Below, one piece after another: positions 53,161 through 61,480 of a DNA stretch of 64,000 nt (its first letter is position 1; every line of letters begins with the position of its first letter). Under the pieces are notes generated by a model. The model searched no databases, was not told where the DNA came from, and was given only the letters and a program-made list of their open reading frames with translations. The position numbers and the translations under genes are program-made. The DNA is from JAALLB01 sp964502215 (GTDB lineage: Bacteria > Pseudomonadota > Alphaproteobacteria > Rhizobiales > Rhizobiaceae), in the NCBI GenBank assembly GCA_964502215.1, contig CAZCUN010000007.1:1-64000 (forward strand), given 5' to 3'.

Positions 53161-54045
53161 TCAACAATAAACCTGCAAGCTAACGTCTAAAGCTTGGGTA
53201 AAACGATGATTGGGATAGAGCTCCATCATCTGCTTTCTAGTTAATTCTTTATTGCAGCTATTCATAAGTTTCAAAAAGTCTTCTATATAACTTTTGGTTT
53301 GCGTTAACAGCTCAGCGCCTCCTATTTGCCCATGCCCAGGTAAAACACATTCAATATTCCATTTTTGATTAAGTGTTTTAAGGTTATCAAGCCAAGCTTC
53401 TGCGCGCCCCTCCGCCAACCATAGATGTTGATGATCAAGTACATGGTCACCTGCAATTAATGTTTTTTGATCAGGAATATACAACACCAAAGGCGCAATA
53501 CTTTCCGCATCAGGCATCACAAGACATTCCATATTCAGGTTTGAAAAACTACACTGGCCTGAAGTGAGCGGATGAAATTCATTATCAAAATTAGACCAAA
53601 ATTTAATTGTCCTCTTGATCACTTTAATAGATCGAGCAGAACTTATAATTTTTGCATCAGGAAACTTTGGCGCAATAAATTCAAGTCCCAGATAGTGATC
53701 TGGATGAGAATGCGTAATCACTATGTTTTTAAGTGGCTTATTAAATGCCTGTATAAACTTTATAAGCTTAGCTGCTTCTTGTGCATTTAATTGAGCATCA
53801 ACAAGAGTGAGATCGTCATGGCCTATGATAAGATATGAGTTTGCATGAAACCCTTCTGCGTCTGCAGATTGAACCTTAATATTTTGACGTCGCGAATTGA
53901 TAGTTGATGCATGCGCGCTAGTACCTAGCGCCAGAATACCGATTGTCTGACCTAAAAACTTACGTCTATTAATCCAATTTTTAGTAAGCACCACGTTACT
54001 TACAAATCCCAATTGACCCTTCAGAACATATTTTCGCGTTTGCAT
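53161..54045 (-). CDS. Exported metallo-beta-lactamase-fold hydrolase
   Basis: This protein of up to 294 residues has the zinc motif THSHPDHYLGLE near residue 110, further ligands in AGDHVLDHQHLW and the final PGHGQIG. A Tat-type signal (INRRKFLGQTIGILALGTSA) lies near residue 26. The start is uncertain. ATG 54045 lies 50 bases inside the upstream pentapeptide gene without a ribosome site. A GTG just past that gene's stop (near 53994-53997) would give a more usual Tat leader. The substrate is unknown. Confidence 0.8.
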   Translation of the reverse strand: MQTRKYVLKGQLGFVSNVVLTKNWINRRKFLGQTIGILALGTSAHASTINSRRQNIKVQSADAEGFHANSYLIIGHDDLTLVDAQLNAQEAAKLIKFIQAFNKPLKNIVITHSHPDHYLGLEFIAPKFPDAKIISSARSIKVIKRTIKFWSNFDNEFHPLTSGQCSFSNLNMECLVMPDAESIAPLVLYIPDQKTLIAGDHVLDHQHLWLAEGRAEAWLDNLKTLNQKWNIECVLPGHGQIGGAELLTQTKSYIEDFLKLMNSCNKELTRKQMMELYPNHRFTQALDVSLQVYC

Positions 54046-54430
54046 AAATAGCGCCTGAAAGGTCGGCTCCTTCGAGAATGGCCTTTGTTATTTTTGATTT
54101 CACCATGGTTGCTTTTTTCATATTGGCATTGGTAAAATCGGCCCCTTCTAATTGAGCCCCTCCTAAAGCAGTACCAGCCAAATTCGCACCCGTTAAATTT
54201 GCACCGGTTAAATTACTATTGATCATTTTTGCCTTTGAAAGATTTGCACCACGCAAATCAGCATTGGTCAGATCAATCCAAGTTAGATCACAACCACTCC
54301 AATCAACATTGGGTTGCGGATTAACCCCACATTCTTTTTCTGCGGACACAGCAAATGAACAACAAAAAACTGCGATCAGTAATCCAAGAACAGAAGATGT
54401 AAATCGTTTAATCATTTTCAAAACCTTCAA
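53996..54430 (-). CDS. Secreted pentapeptide-repeat protein
   Basis: This ~139-144-residue protein has a signal peptide (hydrophobic SSVLGLLIAVFCCSFAVSA) followed by about twelve A(D/N)LXX-type pentapeptide units such as NADLRGANLS and TGANLTGANL, forming a right-handed beta-helix. It ends with two cysteines (KICSEG, GICK). The start may be the second methionine (MIKRFTSS). It lies just upstream of the MBL hydrolase in the same direction. The role is not known. Confidence 0.82.
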   Translation of the reverse strand: MKVLKMIKRFTSSVLGLLIAVFCCSFAVSAEKECGVNPQPNVDWSGCDLTWIDLTNADLRGANLSKAKMINSNLTGANLTGANLAGTALGGAQLEGADFTNANMKKATMVKSKITKAILEGADLSGAIYANAKICSEGSIGICK

Positions 54431-54439
54431 TAAAAATAG

Positions 54440-55285
54440 CTATGATTTAGCTTCCAAGTCAGCCCACATCTCTTCAATCCATTTTTTAATAACAAGCCCC
54501 TCTTCCCAGCGATTAGACATTTCTTTGCCCTCAGCATTGGTCATAGCATATTCTGGTGGGCCAAGTTCGCACAGAAAAACGCAATCGCCTTCTGCATTAC
54601 GTTCACGCCAACTGGTCAGCCCTTCAAGCCACCAGCCTTTAAATAGCTCTACCCATTTTTGGTTTTGCGGGAAATCAAGCTGCAATTGAATTTGTTGACG
54701 ACTTGCCACCCTGCCCTGAAATGAGTCTGAGCGTTCCAAGATACGTGTAATCAAACCCATATCGCGCTCGCTTAGTGGATACCAAAATTCGCGATCAACC
54801 ACATAGTGCGAAAGATCGGCACACATGCGCATTTCAGGAATGGCATCAAGCAAACATAGCGTTGAATAAAGATCATTGGTGATGCAATTACGATGTGCTT
54901 CAAACTGGATAGGCATGCCTTCTTGTTCTGACATCTCAATCCATTCGCGAATGACAGGGATCATACCATCCACCGAAAGTGGCATGACTTGCCCAATCAC
55001 ATCAACAAAAGGCGAACCAAAATCTTTTGCCATCTTGAGCGTATCGCGAAGGCTCTCAATCGTCTTAGGAAATGCAACAATCAAAGGCGTAAGCCCAACC
55101 TTTTCCATCATCGGTTGAACTTCATAAGCCTGTGCTACATCACCAGCACCCAAATCAATCGCCATACCATCATAGCCAGCACCAGCAACCATTTCACACA
55201 CTTCTTCATAGGGAAGCTTCACACCCGTTTGGTCATGCGGTTGCATCGCCCAAAGCGAGGTATAGGTTTTGAGTTGACGGCTCAT
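54440..55285 (-). CDS. Sugar phosphate isomerase/epimerase-like TIM-barrel protein
   Basis: This 281-residue AP-endonuclease-2-type barrel has the metal-site segments FEAHRNCITND near 145 and CADLSHYVV near 180, and a start like LWAMQPHDQTG. It could be an isomerase or epimerase. Its gene overlaps the desaturase stop by four bases, so the two are translationally coupled. The link between a sugar-type barrel and a lipid desaturase is not explained. Confidence 0.78.
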   Translation of the reverse strand: MSRQLKTYTSLWAMQPHDQTGVKLPYEEVCEMVAGAGYDGMAIDLGAGDVAQAYEVQPMMEKVGLTPLIVAFPKTIESLRDTLKMAKDFGSPFVDVIGQVMPLSVDGMIPVIREWIEMSEQEGMPIQFEAHRNCITNDLYSTLCLLDAIPEMRMCADLSHYVVDREFWYPLSERDMGLITRILERSDSFQGRVASRQQIQLQLDFPQNQKWVELFKGWWLEGLTSWRERNAEGDCVFLCELGPPEYAMTNAEGKEMSNRWEEGLVIKKWIEEMWADLEAKS

Positions 55286-56268
55286 CCTTCAGCCTGAAGC
55301 TTCATTGTGCGTCCACCAGAGGTTGGCACAACCCAGACTTCATTCATCGGATATTGGCTTTCATCTTTTTGCGAAAGCTTCTTGATGACAGCAATTTGAA
55401 ACTCAATCCAACCCATACGGTGCACTTCACCCACTTCATCTTCAAGCTTGGCATTAAGCTGTTTTAACTTCCAAAACGGAACGGTTGGAAACGTATGATG
55501 TGCTGTATGATATGGCATCTGCCAGCACAACCAGCGCATGATAAAGTTTGTCCGCGTTGAACGTGTATTATCCAAAATATCGCTCTCATGACTAAGCCCC
55601 AAATGCTCAATCGTATTTTGCAATTGATGCACAGGCTTGGTGAGCATCATAGGCAAAAGCCAAAATGTGATAGCAACCCAACTTTGAAATAATACCGACG
55701 CCAAAGCAATCAACGCATAGCCAGCCAGATGCAATCGCGATTCTAAGACAACTTTTGCTTCTTCATCTTGAGTAATAAACGGCTCAACAATTTTACCCGT
55801 TGCACGACGCACAACACCAAAAATACGATTGCGCCAATAAGTAATACCAAAGAGCCAGAGCAAGTAAGTCTTCAGCGTATAAGGTTCACGCACCAACTCC
55901 CCATCCCGCTCCCAATTTTGCGTATATTGATGATGCGCAAAATGCATGATCTGATCAAAGTCACGCGGGAAGATCATCGTAAAACCAACCGCACGACCAA
56001 AAAATTCATTAATCACTTTAGTCTTAAACACAGTCCCATGCGAAAGTTCATGCTGTCCTGCATATAAAAAATTAATCAACACACCCAGCACAAGACCCGA
56101 TAGCAAAACCCACCAAGTGCCCATCATTTGGGCGTGCAAAATACAAGCAAGCGCAATAGCCCCCAAATGGCTCGCCATCTGTAGCGCACCATAAAAATCA
56201 GACTTTTCATTTAGCGATTTAAGTTCCGCAGGCTCTAAAACCTTACGTCGAGAAAAACTAGCGTCCAT
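55282..56268 (-). CDS. Fatty acid desaturase
   Basis: This ~328-residue membrane enzyme has the three histidine boxes of integral-membrane desaturases: GQHELSHGTVF, HFAHHQYTQNWERDG and HTAHHTFPTVPF, with hydrophobic pairs between. It introduces a double bond or hydroxyl group into a lipid or carotenoid-like substrate with a diiron site. I start at MDASFSRRKV (ATG 56268) five bases after GGAGG, rather than at an upstream TTG. Desaturase and TIM-barrel genes overlap. Confidence 0.88.
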   Translation of the reverse strand: MDASFSRRKVLEPAELKSLNEKSDFYGALQMASHLGAIALACILHAQMMGTWWVLLSGLVLGVLINFLYAGQHELSHGTVFKTKVINEFFGRAVGFTMIFPRDFDQIMHFAHHQYTQNWERDGELVREPYTLKTYLLWLFGITYWRNRIFGVVRRATGKIVEPFITQDEEAKVVLESRLHLAGYALIALASVLFQSWVAITFWLLPMMLTKPVHQLQNTIEHLGLSHESDILDNTRSTRTNFIMRWLCWQMPYHTAHHTFPTVPFWKLKQLNAKLEDEVGEVHRMGWIEFQIAVIKKLSQKDESQYPMNEVWVVPTSGGRTMKLQAEG

Positions 56269-56431
56269 CATTCCCTCCCAAGAAGATGCAATTTTCAAAA
56301 GCCTATACTGGAATTAGCAAATGAGCAATTATGCAATGGGTTGAAAATAGTAATGTAAAGCCTAACTCACTAGTAAAGAAAGATTATTGCGAAGTCGAAA
56401 GTGAATTATATCTCTTGGAAGTTGATACACA

Positions 56432-56833
56432 ATGTTTAAAAATGTTACCTCAAGAGAATGGCTTGGGCACCTAGTTCTATTTTTTGGCATCCCTCTTTTG
56501 GGAATTGGTATTAGTATTTCAAATAATGATTGGACATGGTTTTCTCGATTTGGCTCGCTTATGGTATCACAATCAATTTTTGGGTTGGTGTTCCACCAAA
56601 TTCTTCTAAAAACAAGAGAGAATCATTCAGAATTACAAGAAATTCTGAAAGGTAGAGAACTACCCGAAACAGAGGATTTTAGCGAATTACAAAAAGAGAC
56701 TTTAAGCAGATTACATAACTTGGATGTTGAGAAAAACAAAATACTCGAGAGTGTCGAATTCTTCTTTGCTTCAATTAATGCACTTTTTGGAACATTGATT
56801 TGGGGGTTTGGTGATCTTATTGGAAAACTTTAA
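56432..56833 (+). CDS. Small membrane protein of unknown function
   Basis: This 133-residue protein has two N-terminal hydrophobic segments (about 12-32 and 38-58), a charged helical middle (60-105) and a final hydrophobic segment (110-128). Its codon usage looks AT-rich and it stands alone beside a repeat-rich gap. No family recognised. Confidence 0.6.
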   Translation: MFKNVTSREWLGHLVLFFGIPLLGIGISISNNDWTWFSRFGSLMVSQSIFGLVFHQILLKTRENHSELQEILKGRELPETEDFSELQKETLSRLHNLDVEKNKILESVEFFFASINALFGTLIWGFGDLIGKL

Positions 56834-56895
56834 CTATTGTTTACGAAAAGATTTACTGCTTACCAAAGTTTCTGCGCTAACACGCAGGTAGCCCA

Positions 56896-56915
56896 CCCTC
56901 TCGCAACGGGAGAAG
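56896..56915. repeat. CCTCTC...GGGAGAAGG hairpin repeat
   Basis: CCCTCTCGCAACGGGAGAAG is an imperfect palindrome of a type scattered in many proteobacterial genomes. It is the first of several foldback repeats in the 551-base gap 56834-57384. Confidence 0.5.
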
Positions 56916-57125
56916 GAAATAAATAAAAATCTATCCCCGTCTCAAAAACCTCAAGCATACTTCCCATATCAACAAGATGCACAACCATTGGACTTAAGCC
57001 ATTGTTTGATGTCTTGTTGAATGCGGAGCGGTCGTAGCTTTATTTATCACTTGGCGTGGATAGCAATATTTACAGGGTGGCGGAACTAAGGCGACTTACG
57101 GGTACGAAATTACTCTAGAGGCTTT

Positions 57126-57154
57126 GTCGAAACAGTGTGCCTGAGTAGTTCGAC
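57126..57154. repeat. GTCGAA/TTCGAC inverted repeat
   Basis: A 6-bp inverted repeat with a 17-base interior, containing CTGAG like the element at 57346. It appears to be a diverged copy of the same family. Confidence 0.4.
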
Positions 57155-57238
57155 ATTGACATCAAATCTCCGCGTGAGGGCTGAACGCCCAGCACATACG
57201 GGCTTTTAGGTATCAGTCCTCACGAGTTGTGCTTTGTT

Positions 57239-57274
57239 TTCTTTTCGATAAGGCATCCGCCTTATCGAAAAGAA
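57239..57274. repeat. Long perfect hairpin in intergenic gap
   Basis: CTTTTCGATAAGG-CATCCG-CCTTATCGAAAAG is a perfect 13-bp stem, extended to 15 by flanking T-A pairs, with a six-base loop. It is the strongest foldback in the gap. It could be a mobile repeat or a terminator. Confidence 0.7.
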
Positions 57275-57335
57275 TAAAATTTTTATATACCACCGTTCGA
57301 AATTCGGGCGAGTGAGTGTATGCGTATGCATAAAC

Positions 57336-57374
57336 AGCACCCTCACCCTGAGCCTGTCGAAGGGCGGGGGTGCT
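57336..57374 (-). terminator. TTCGACAGGCTCAGGG-type repeat inside a long hairpin after rlpA-like gene
   Basis: The core CCCTGAGCCTGTCGAAGGG (57346-57364) is a repeat word found widely in bacterial genomes. It is enclosed by AGCACCC/GGGTGCT. On the minus strand it falls ten bases after the RlpA-like stop and leads into GTTTAT, so it could end that transcript. Confidence 0.55.
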
Positions 57375-57384
57375 AAAAACCAAC

Positions 57385-57744
57385 CTACCCAACCCGCTCA
57401 ATACAAACGGAAGTATGACCACGCCTTAAAAACCCCAAACGCCCTGCTGCTTTTTTACTTAGATCAATAGTACGTCCCTTAATAAAAGGCCCACGATCAT
57501 TTATCCGCACAATGACGCTGCGGCCATTTCTGCGGTTTGTAACACGTACTTTAGTCCCAAATTTAAGCCCTTTATGCGCCGCTGTCATGGCATTTGGGTT
57601 CATGCGTTCGCCATTCGCTGTTTTATTACCTGGCAAGCTATACCAAGATGCACCACCACATTGCTTTGCGGCATGGCTTGACTGGATAGAAATGGAAAAG
57701 CTAGCAAGAAGAGTGAGTGAAAATATCACAAATAAAACACGCAT
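57385..57744 (-). CDS. RlpA-like septal ring/double-psi beta-barrel protein
   Basis: This 119-residue protein has a signal peptide (cleaved near SSHAA) and the RlpA double-psi barrel: GGASWYSLPGNKTANGE, TAAHKGLKFGTKVRVTN, IVRINDRGPFIKGRTIDLS. RlpA is a lytic transglycosylase on denuded peptidoglycan. This one is barrel-only, with no SPOR domain, so it may not be targeted to the septum. The catalytic aspartate and histidine positions (NDRGPF; AAHK) are kept. Confidence 0.85.
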   Translation of the reverse strand: MRVLFVIFSLTLLASFSISIQSSHAAKQCGGASWYSLPGNKTANGERMNPNAMTAAHKGLKFGTKVRVTNRRNGRSVIVRINDRGPFIKGRTIDLSKKAAGRLGFLRRGHTSVCIERVG

Positions 57745-57826
57745 TAATATACCTTAGAAATTCAAGATTGTTTAAAACTACATATTGGCGATATAAACTT
57801 GGTAGATAAAAAACAACACAAACAAA

Positions 57827-58666
57827 ATGTTGCAAACTATGACAGAGCTACAAAACTGGATTGGCAAAAGCGAAACAAGAGTTGCGCTTATTGATGTGCG
57901 GCAGGCTGAAATGATGTCAGCTACCTTTGACAAGCCCATCTTAAAGTCTGGTGATCACCTGCCAGCTTGTTGGCATTGGGCTTGGTTTAATGACGCAAAA
58001 CCGCATTCAGAACTGGGTCGTGATGGCCACCCAAAACGTGGTGGCAATGGGCTTTTACCTCCAATTCAGTTACCTCGTCGCATGTGGGCTGGCGGCAGAC
58101 TTGAGTTTATCAAACCTATACTAATTGGCCGAGAGATTACAAAGAGATCAACCATACAAAAAATAGCTGAAAAGAATGGTAGCACTGGTTCACTTTGTAT
58201 TGTGACAGTTTTGCATGAATTACTAGATGGGGATGATCTTTGCATCAGCGAACAACAAAACCTAGTGTTTCGTGAAGACCCCAAGCCAAATTCAGTAAAA
58301 GCAACGCCACCTACCCCACCAGAAGCTGCAACAACATCACGCGAAATCAGCCCTGATCCTGTCACGATGTTTCGTTATTCAGCCCTCACCTTTAATGGTC
58401 ACCGCATTCACTATGATGTGGATTATGCAAGAGATGTGGAGGGCTATGATGGTTTGGTCTTTCATGCCCCTTTAACTGCAACTTTATTATTGGGATTAGC
58501 AAAAGAAATTGCAGGCAAAAAGATTACTAACTTCAAATATCGTGCAACATCACCGCTCTTCGGGCATGAAAAATTCACCATACACAGCAAGCACGAAGGT
58601 GATGATATAATCGTCTGGGCACAAACCCCAGCAGGTGGCCAAGCCATGATTGGAGAGGCTAAATAG
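57827..58666 (+). CDS. HTD2-like/mesaconyl-CoA hydratase-type double hot-dog protein
   Basis: This 279-residue protein is a fusion of a FAS1-like N-terminal hot-dog domain (HLPACWHWAWF, RRMWAGGRLEF) and a MaoC-like C-terminal domain (FRYSALTFNGHRIHYDVDYAR, catalytic region). Members hydrate mesaconyl-C4-CoA or 3-hydroxyacyl groups. A second methionine at 57839 could be the start. It diverges from the RlpA-like gene and does not share an operon with the acyl-CoA genes. Confidence 0.85.
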   Translation: MLQTMTELQNWIGKSETRVALIDVRQAEMMSATFDKPILKSGDHLPACWHWAWFNDAKPHSELGRDGHPKRGGNGLLPPIQLPRRMWAGGRLEFIKPILIGREITKRSTIQKIAEKNGSTGSLCIVTVLHELLDGDDLCISEQQNLVFREDPKPNSVKATPPTPPEAATTSREISPDPVTMFRYSALTFNGHRIHYDVDYARDVEGYDGLVFHAPLTATLLLGLAKEIAGKKITNFKYRATSPLFGHEKFTIHSKHEGDDIIVWAQTPAGGQAMIGEAK

Positions 58667-58786
58667 AGCATTTACATTTGATTAAGGTTTATTACCAAAT
58701 TGTAACCAGCACATTATCTAAAATTTAAGGTAAGTGGCGTAAATTGTCTCTTATAGTAATTGGTCCTTTTTTGAGTAGTGAGTAGT

Positions 58787-59062
58787 ATGACCGATATGGT
58801 AAGACCACGAGTAAAATATGTAATTGGTCCGGACGGTAGTCCGCTGACTGTTTCCGATCTTCCACCAACTTCAACGCGTCGGTGGGTTATCCGCCGTAAG
58901 GCAGAAGTTGTTGCAGCTGTACGCGGCGGCCTATTGTCTTTAGAAGAGGCATGTGATCGTTATACGCTAACAGTTGAAGAATTCCTGAACTGGCAAAGCT
59001 CTATTGATGAGCATGGCTTAGCAGGACTTCGCACAACAAGAATTCAAGAATACCGCGCTTAA
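58787..59062 (+). CDS. sciP: CtrA inhibitor SciP (DUF1153)
   Basis: This ~91-residue protein has the DUF1153 signature: RPRVKYVIGPDGSPLTVSDL, then RRWVIRRKAEVVAAVRGGLL with helix-turn-helix and YTLTVEEFLNWQ. SciP binds CtrA and blocks transcription from CtrA promoters in Caulobacter. I start at MTDMVRPRV (ATG 58787), matching known SciP length, rather than at GTG 58778. TTAAGGT and GTAACC half-sites lie upstream, but no full CtrA box. It stands as a single gene with its own terminator. Confidence 0.93.
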   Translation: MTDMVRPRVKYVIGPDGSPLTVSDLPPTSTRRWVIRRKAEVVAAVRGGLLSLEEACDRYTLTVEEFLNWQSSIDEHGLAGLRTTRIQEYRA

Positions 59063-59148
59063 GAACACGGTTCGTTTCAGATAAAACCTGAGACATTTAA
59101 ACCGGTCGCTTCAAAAGACACGGAATTTATAAAGAGCACATCAAACTG

Positions 59149-59178
59149 GACGGCTTTCAAAATTGAGAGCCGTCTTTT
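59149..59178 (+). terminator. Intrinsic terminator after sciP
   Basis: GACGGCTTTC and GAGAGCCGTC form a 10-bp stem (one G-U) with a six-base loop, followed by TTTT. Confidence 0.8.
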
Positions 59179-59191
59179 GTTGCTGGGAAAA

Positions 59192-59632
59192 TTAAAGACT
59201 TTTTTCTTCAGGTTCTAATTTTGCAACTGATATAACGACTGCAACCGCAGAGATTGCAAAAAACCATAGACCAGGTTGTGAAATGGCATTTGCAAGACCG
59301 CTGGTCTTTGCTGCAAAAACTGCAATCGCAACCAAGAGCACATCCATCATTGACCACTTAGCAAGTGCAGCCGTCCAACCTTTTGCAGCTTGTCTTAAAA
59401 ACACAGCCTGAAATGCAGTGAATAATTTTAGGATTGGAAATAAAATTGAGAATGCCACAACAACGATAGCCAGCAAAGTTTCGCCCTCCCCCCAAAGACC
59501 TGAAATGATAGAAATTAATGAAGGAGTTTCTTTAAAGAAATAGAGTTTTTCAAATCTCATAAGTGGCAGGGAAATTCCTAAGCCAAATGAAATACTAGCA
59601 ATCAATAGAATTATAGGTCTGAAACGATCCAT
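59192..59632 (-). CDS. Paraquat-inducible protein A-like (PqiA) membrane protein
   Basis: This 146-residue protein has four hydrophobic segments and the PqiA half-domain pattern: GLWGEGETLLAIVVV, SILFPILKLFTAF, KWSMMDVLLVAI and a final FAISAVAVV. PqiA proteins take part in envelope lipid transport with MCE partners. It has one PqiA unit rather than two and no PqiB or MCE gene adjacent. It converges with sciP, and the upstream fliJ-like gene is on the same strand. Confidence 0.82.
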   Translation of the reverse strand: MDRFRPIILLIASISFGLGISLPLMRFEKLYFFKETPSLISIISGLWGEGETLLAIVVVAFSILFPILKLFTAFQAVFLRQAAKGWTAALAKWSMMDVLLVAIAVFAAKTSGLANAISQPGLWFFAISAVAVVISVAKLEPEEKSL

Positions 59633-59690
59633 GCGACCTCACTGAATTTATCACAACAATCAGCAAGTAACATGACGCACCTCAAACGCA

Positions 59691-59713
59691 AAGCATAAGT
59701 GAACAATATGCTT
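59691..59713. repeat. AAGCATA/TATGCTT inverted repeat
   Basis: A 7-bp stem with a nine-base loop, upstream of the pqiA-like gene. On the plus strand it leads into ATTTTATAAA. It may be regulatory or structural. Confidence 0.3.
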
Positions 59714-59723
59714 ATTTTATAAA

Positions 59724-59755
59724 GTGCCCCACGAACTTAATCGCTCACAGGGCAC
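59724..59755 (-). terminator. Possible terminator after fliJ-like gene
   Basis: GTGCCC and GGGCAC form a 6-bp stem with a 20-base loop. On the minus strand it is followed by TTTATAAAAT, 34 bases after the fliJ-like stop. Confidence 0.4.
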
Positions 59756-59788
59756 AACAAGGAGTAAGGTAATTACAAAAACTGGGTA

Positions 59789-60181
59789 TTAGCCAATCAT
59801 TGCACGACTTTCAGCCAAGTCATCAACAGTATCTTCTAAGATACCTGTACCACCGTCACGTTGCTCTAGCTTTTGAGCCTTTTTCAAGTCTTCATCAGCT
59901 TCAGCAAGTGCAGCTTCTGCATTTACGCGTTTATCTTTAAGATCTCGGATAGAACCGTCAAGATTTTCCTGACGCGTTCGTGCAGCCTTCGCAAATGTCG
60001 GATAAGCAAAATGCGAAACATCAGTGATGCCTGCTTTTTCCTCTTCAACATTAATTTGGGCTTGTAGATCACCATGCATTTTTTCAAATTCGGCAATCAT
60101 CATGTCAATCTGTGCTAATTGACGAGTTTTGTCTTCTACCTGAAAATGTTTCAAGCGAAGAAGGTTATCACGCGATTTCAT
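59789..60181 (-). CDS. fliJ: FliJ-like flagellar export protein
   Basis: This ~130-residue protein is an extended coiled coil starting MKSRDNLLRLKHFQVEDKTR, with the FliJ-type spacing of helical heptads and an acidic end. FliJ links the FliI ATPase ring to the export gate. The ATG 60181 follows AGGAG by six bases. It lies divergently from ctrA, as in other Hyphomicrobiales, but fliI and other flagellar genes are absent here. The shared upstream region holds a CtrA-box candidate. Confidence 0.8.
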   Translation of the reverse strand: MKSRDNLLRLKHFQVEDKTRQLAQIDMMIAEFEKMHGDLQAQINVEEEKAGITDVSHFAYPTFAKAARTRQENLDGSIRDLKDKRVNAEAALAEADEDLKKAQKLEQRDGGTGILEDTVDDLAESRAMIG

Positions 60182-60300
60182 ACTCAATACTCCTGTGAAC
60201 CGCAAAGAACATCAAACGGACATTCTTTTATGTATTTACTATTTGGCAAACTGCCGATTTGGCAATACGCACCAAACCATCAAGATAAAAAATTTACATA

Positions 60301-60328
60301 ATCGCAAATATTAATAAGAAATTGCGAT
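60301..60328. repeat. ATCGCAA/TTGCGAT inverted repeat
   Basis: A perfect 7-bp inverted repeat with a 14-base AT-rich interior, in the fliJ-ctrA gap. It could be an operator. Confidence 0.35.
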
Positions 60329-60332
60329 CTTG

Positions 60333-60348
60333 TTAACTAATCGTTTAC
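60333..60348. promoter_or_regulatory. Candidate CtrA box
   Basis: TTAA, seven bases, then TTTAC differs by one base from the CtrA consensus TTAA-N7-TTAAC. It lies between divergent fliJ and ctrA and could serve the fliJ promoter. Confidence 0.4.
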
Positions 60349-60434
60349 TCGACTTATTAATTATAGCCCAAGGTTCTTAAAGGTAGGTAAACTAAACCGC
60401 TATCTTTAGTAAACTAATTGCTAAAAACTCAGGT

Positions 60435-60625
60435 GATTCGTAAAATTCACCCTTTTGAAGCAAGTTGTTAACCTAAGTAAATATGGTAAATCGTTGGAAA
60501 ACAGCGGTTTACACCGATTTTTTAAGCTATTTTTATGGGGTTGCGCTTAAGAATTACAATTTGTTAACCATTATGTATCAGCATGTGGTTATTAATTATT
60601 AACCATAAGTCGGACCGTCGGTTAA
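60435..60625. promoter_or_regulatory. ctrA promoter region with TTAACC array and a GANTC site
   Basis: The 492-base gap before ctrA holds no gene. GATTC (CcrM target) lies at 60435. TTAACC half-sites lie at 60468, 60564 and 60599 and inverted GGTTA(A) at 60587 and 60620, so orientations alternate. Caulobacter ctrA has a GANTC site in its early promoter and is autoregulated by CtrA. This pattern fits that, but none of the pairs has exactly the N7 spacing. Confidence 0.45.
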
Positions 60626-60673
60626 CGAGGCAACCTGGTTTAGACAATTGCTTAGCGGCAAAAGGGGAAAAAG

Positions 60674-61375
60674 ATGCGAGTATTGCTTATTGAAGACGAC
60701 AGCGCTACGGCTCAAAGCATCGAGTTGATGCTAAAGTCAGAAAGCTTTAACGTCTACACAACAGATCTAGGCGAAGAAGGTGTCGATCTCGGCAAACTCT
60801 ATGACTACGATATTATATTACTAGACCTTAATCTGCCAGATATGTCTGGTTATGAAGTTCTACGTACACTTAGGCTTTCTAAAATTAAGACACCAATTCT
60901 AATTCTTTCAGGCCTTGCAGGCATTGAAGATAAAGTACGCGGCCTTGGTTTTGGTGCTGATGATTATATGACAAAGCCATTCCATAAAGATGAGCTAGTT
61001 GCTCGTATTCATGCAATTGTTCGTCGCTCTAAGGGTCATGCACAATCTGTAATTACCACTGGTGATCTTGTTGTTAACCTAGACGCTAAAACTGTTGAAG
61101 TTTCAGGCCAGCGTGTTCACCTAACAGGTAAAGAATATCAAATGCTTGAGCTTCTTTCACTGCGCAAGGGTACAACACTTACAAAAGAAATGTTCCTTAA
61201 CCACCTATATGGCGGAATGGACGAACCAGAACTTAAAATTATCGACGTATTCATCTGTAAACTACGCAAGAAACTTGCAGCAGCAGCAGATGGTTTAAAT
61301 TACATTGAGACAGTTTGGGGACGTGGCTACGTATTACGCGAACCTGATGGTTCTGAACTTCTTGAAACTGCATAA
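60674..61375 (+). CDS. ctrA: Cell-cycle master response regulator CtrA
   Basis: This 233-residue OmpR-family regulator has a receiver with acidic pair E7-D8-D9, phosphoacceptor D51 in IILLDLNLPDMSG and K in YMTKPF. The winged helix has VHLTGKEYQMLELLSLRKG, KEMFLNHLYGGMDEPE and VWGRGYVLREP, identical in pattern to CtrA across Alphaproteobacteria. It controls division, motility and envelope genes, including sciP and (in relatives) eipA. AGGGGAAAAAG precedes the ATG. It is phosphorylated through ChpT, whose gene lies ~700 bases away. Confidence 0.97.
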   Translation: MRVLLIEDDSATAQSIELMLKSESFNVYTTDLGEEGVDLGKLYDYDIILLDLNLPDMSGYEVLRTLRLSKIKTPILILSGLAGIEDKVRGLGFGADDYMTKPFHKDELVARIHAIVRRSKGHAQSVITTGDLVVNLDAKTVEVSGQRVHLTGKEYQMLELLSLRKGTTLTKEMFLNHLYGGMDEPELKIIDVFICKLRKKLAAAADGLNYIETVWGRGYVLREPDGSELLETA

Positions 61376-61404
61376 AGCACTTCAAAGAAAATTGAGATAT
61401 ATTG

Positions 61405-61430
61405 AAACCCGCTTTTATAGCGGGTTTTTT
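61405..61430 (+). terminator. Intrinsic terminator of ctrA
   Basis: AAACCCGC and GCGGGTTT form a perfect 8-bp stem with a seven-base loop, followed by T residues. It is 30 bases after the ctrA stop. Confidence 0.85.
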
Positions 61431-61480
61431 ATTACCTAAATTTTATATAAAGATTAGAAAAGATAATTTAAATAAGCTTT

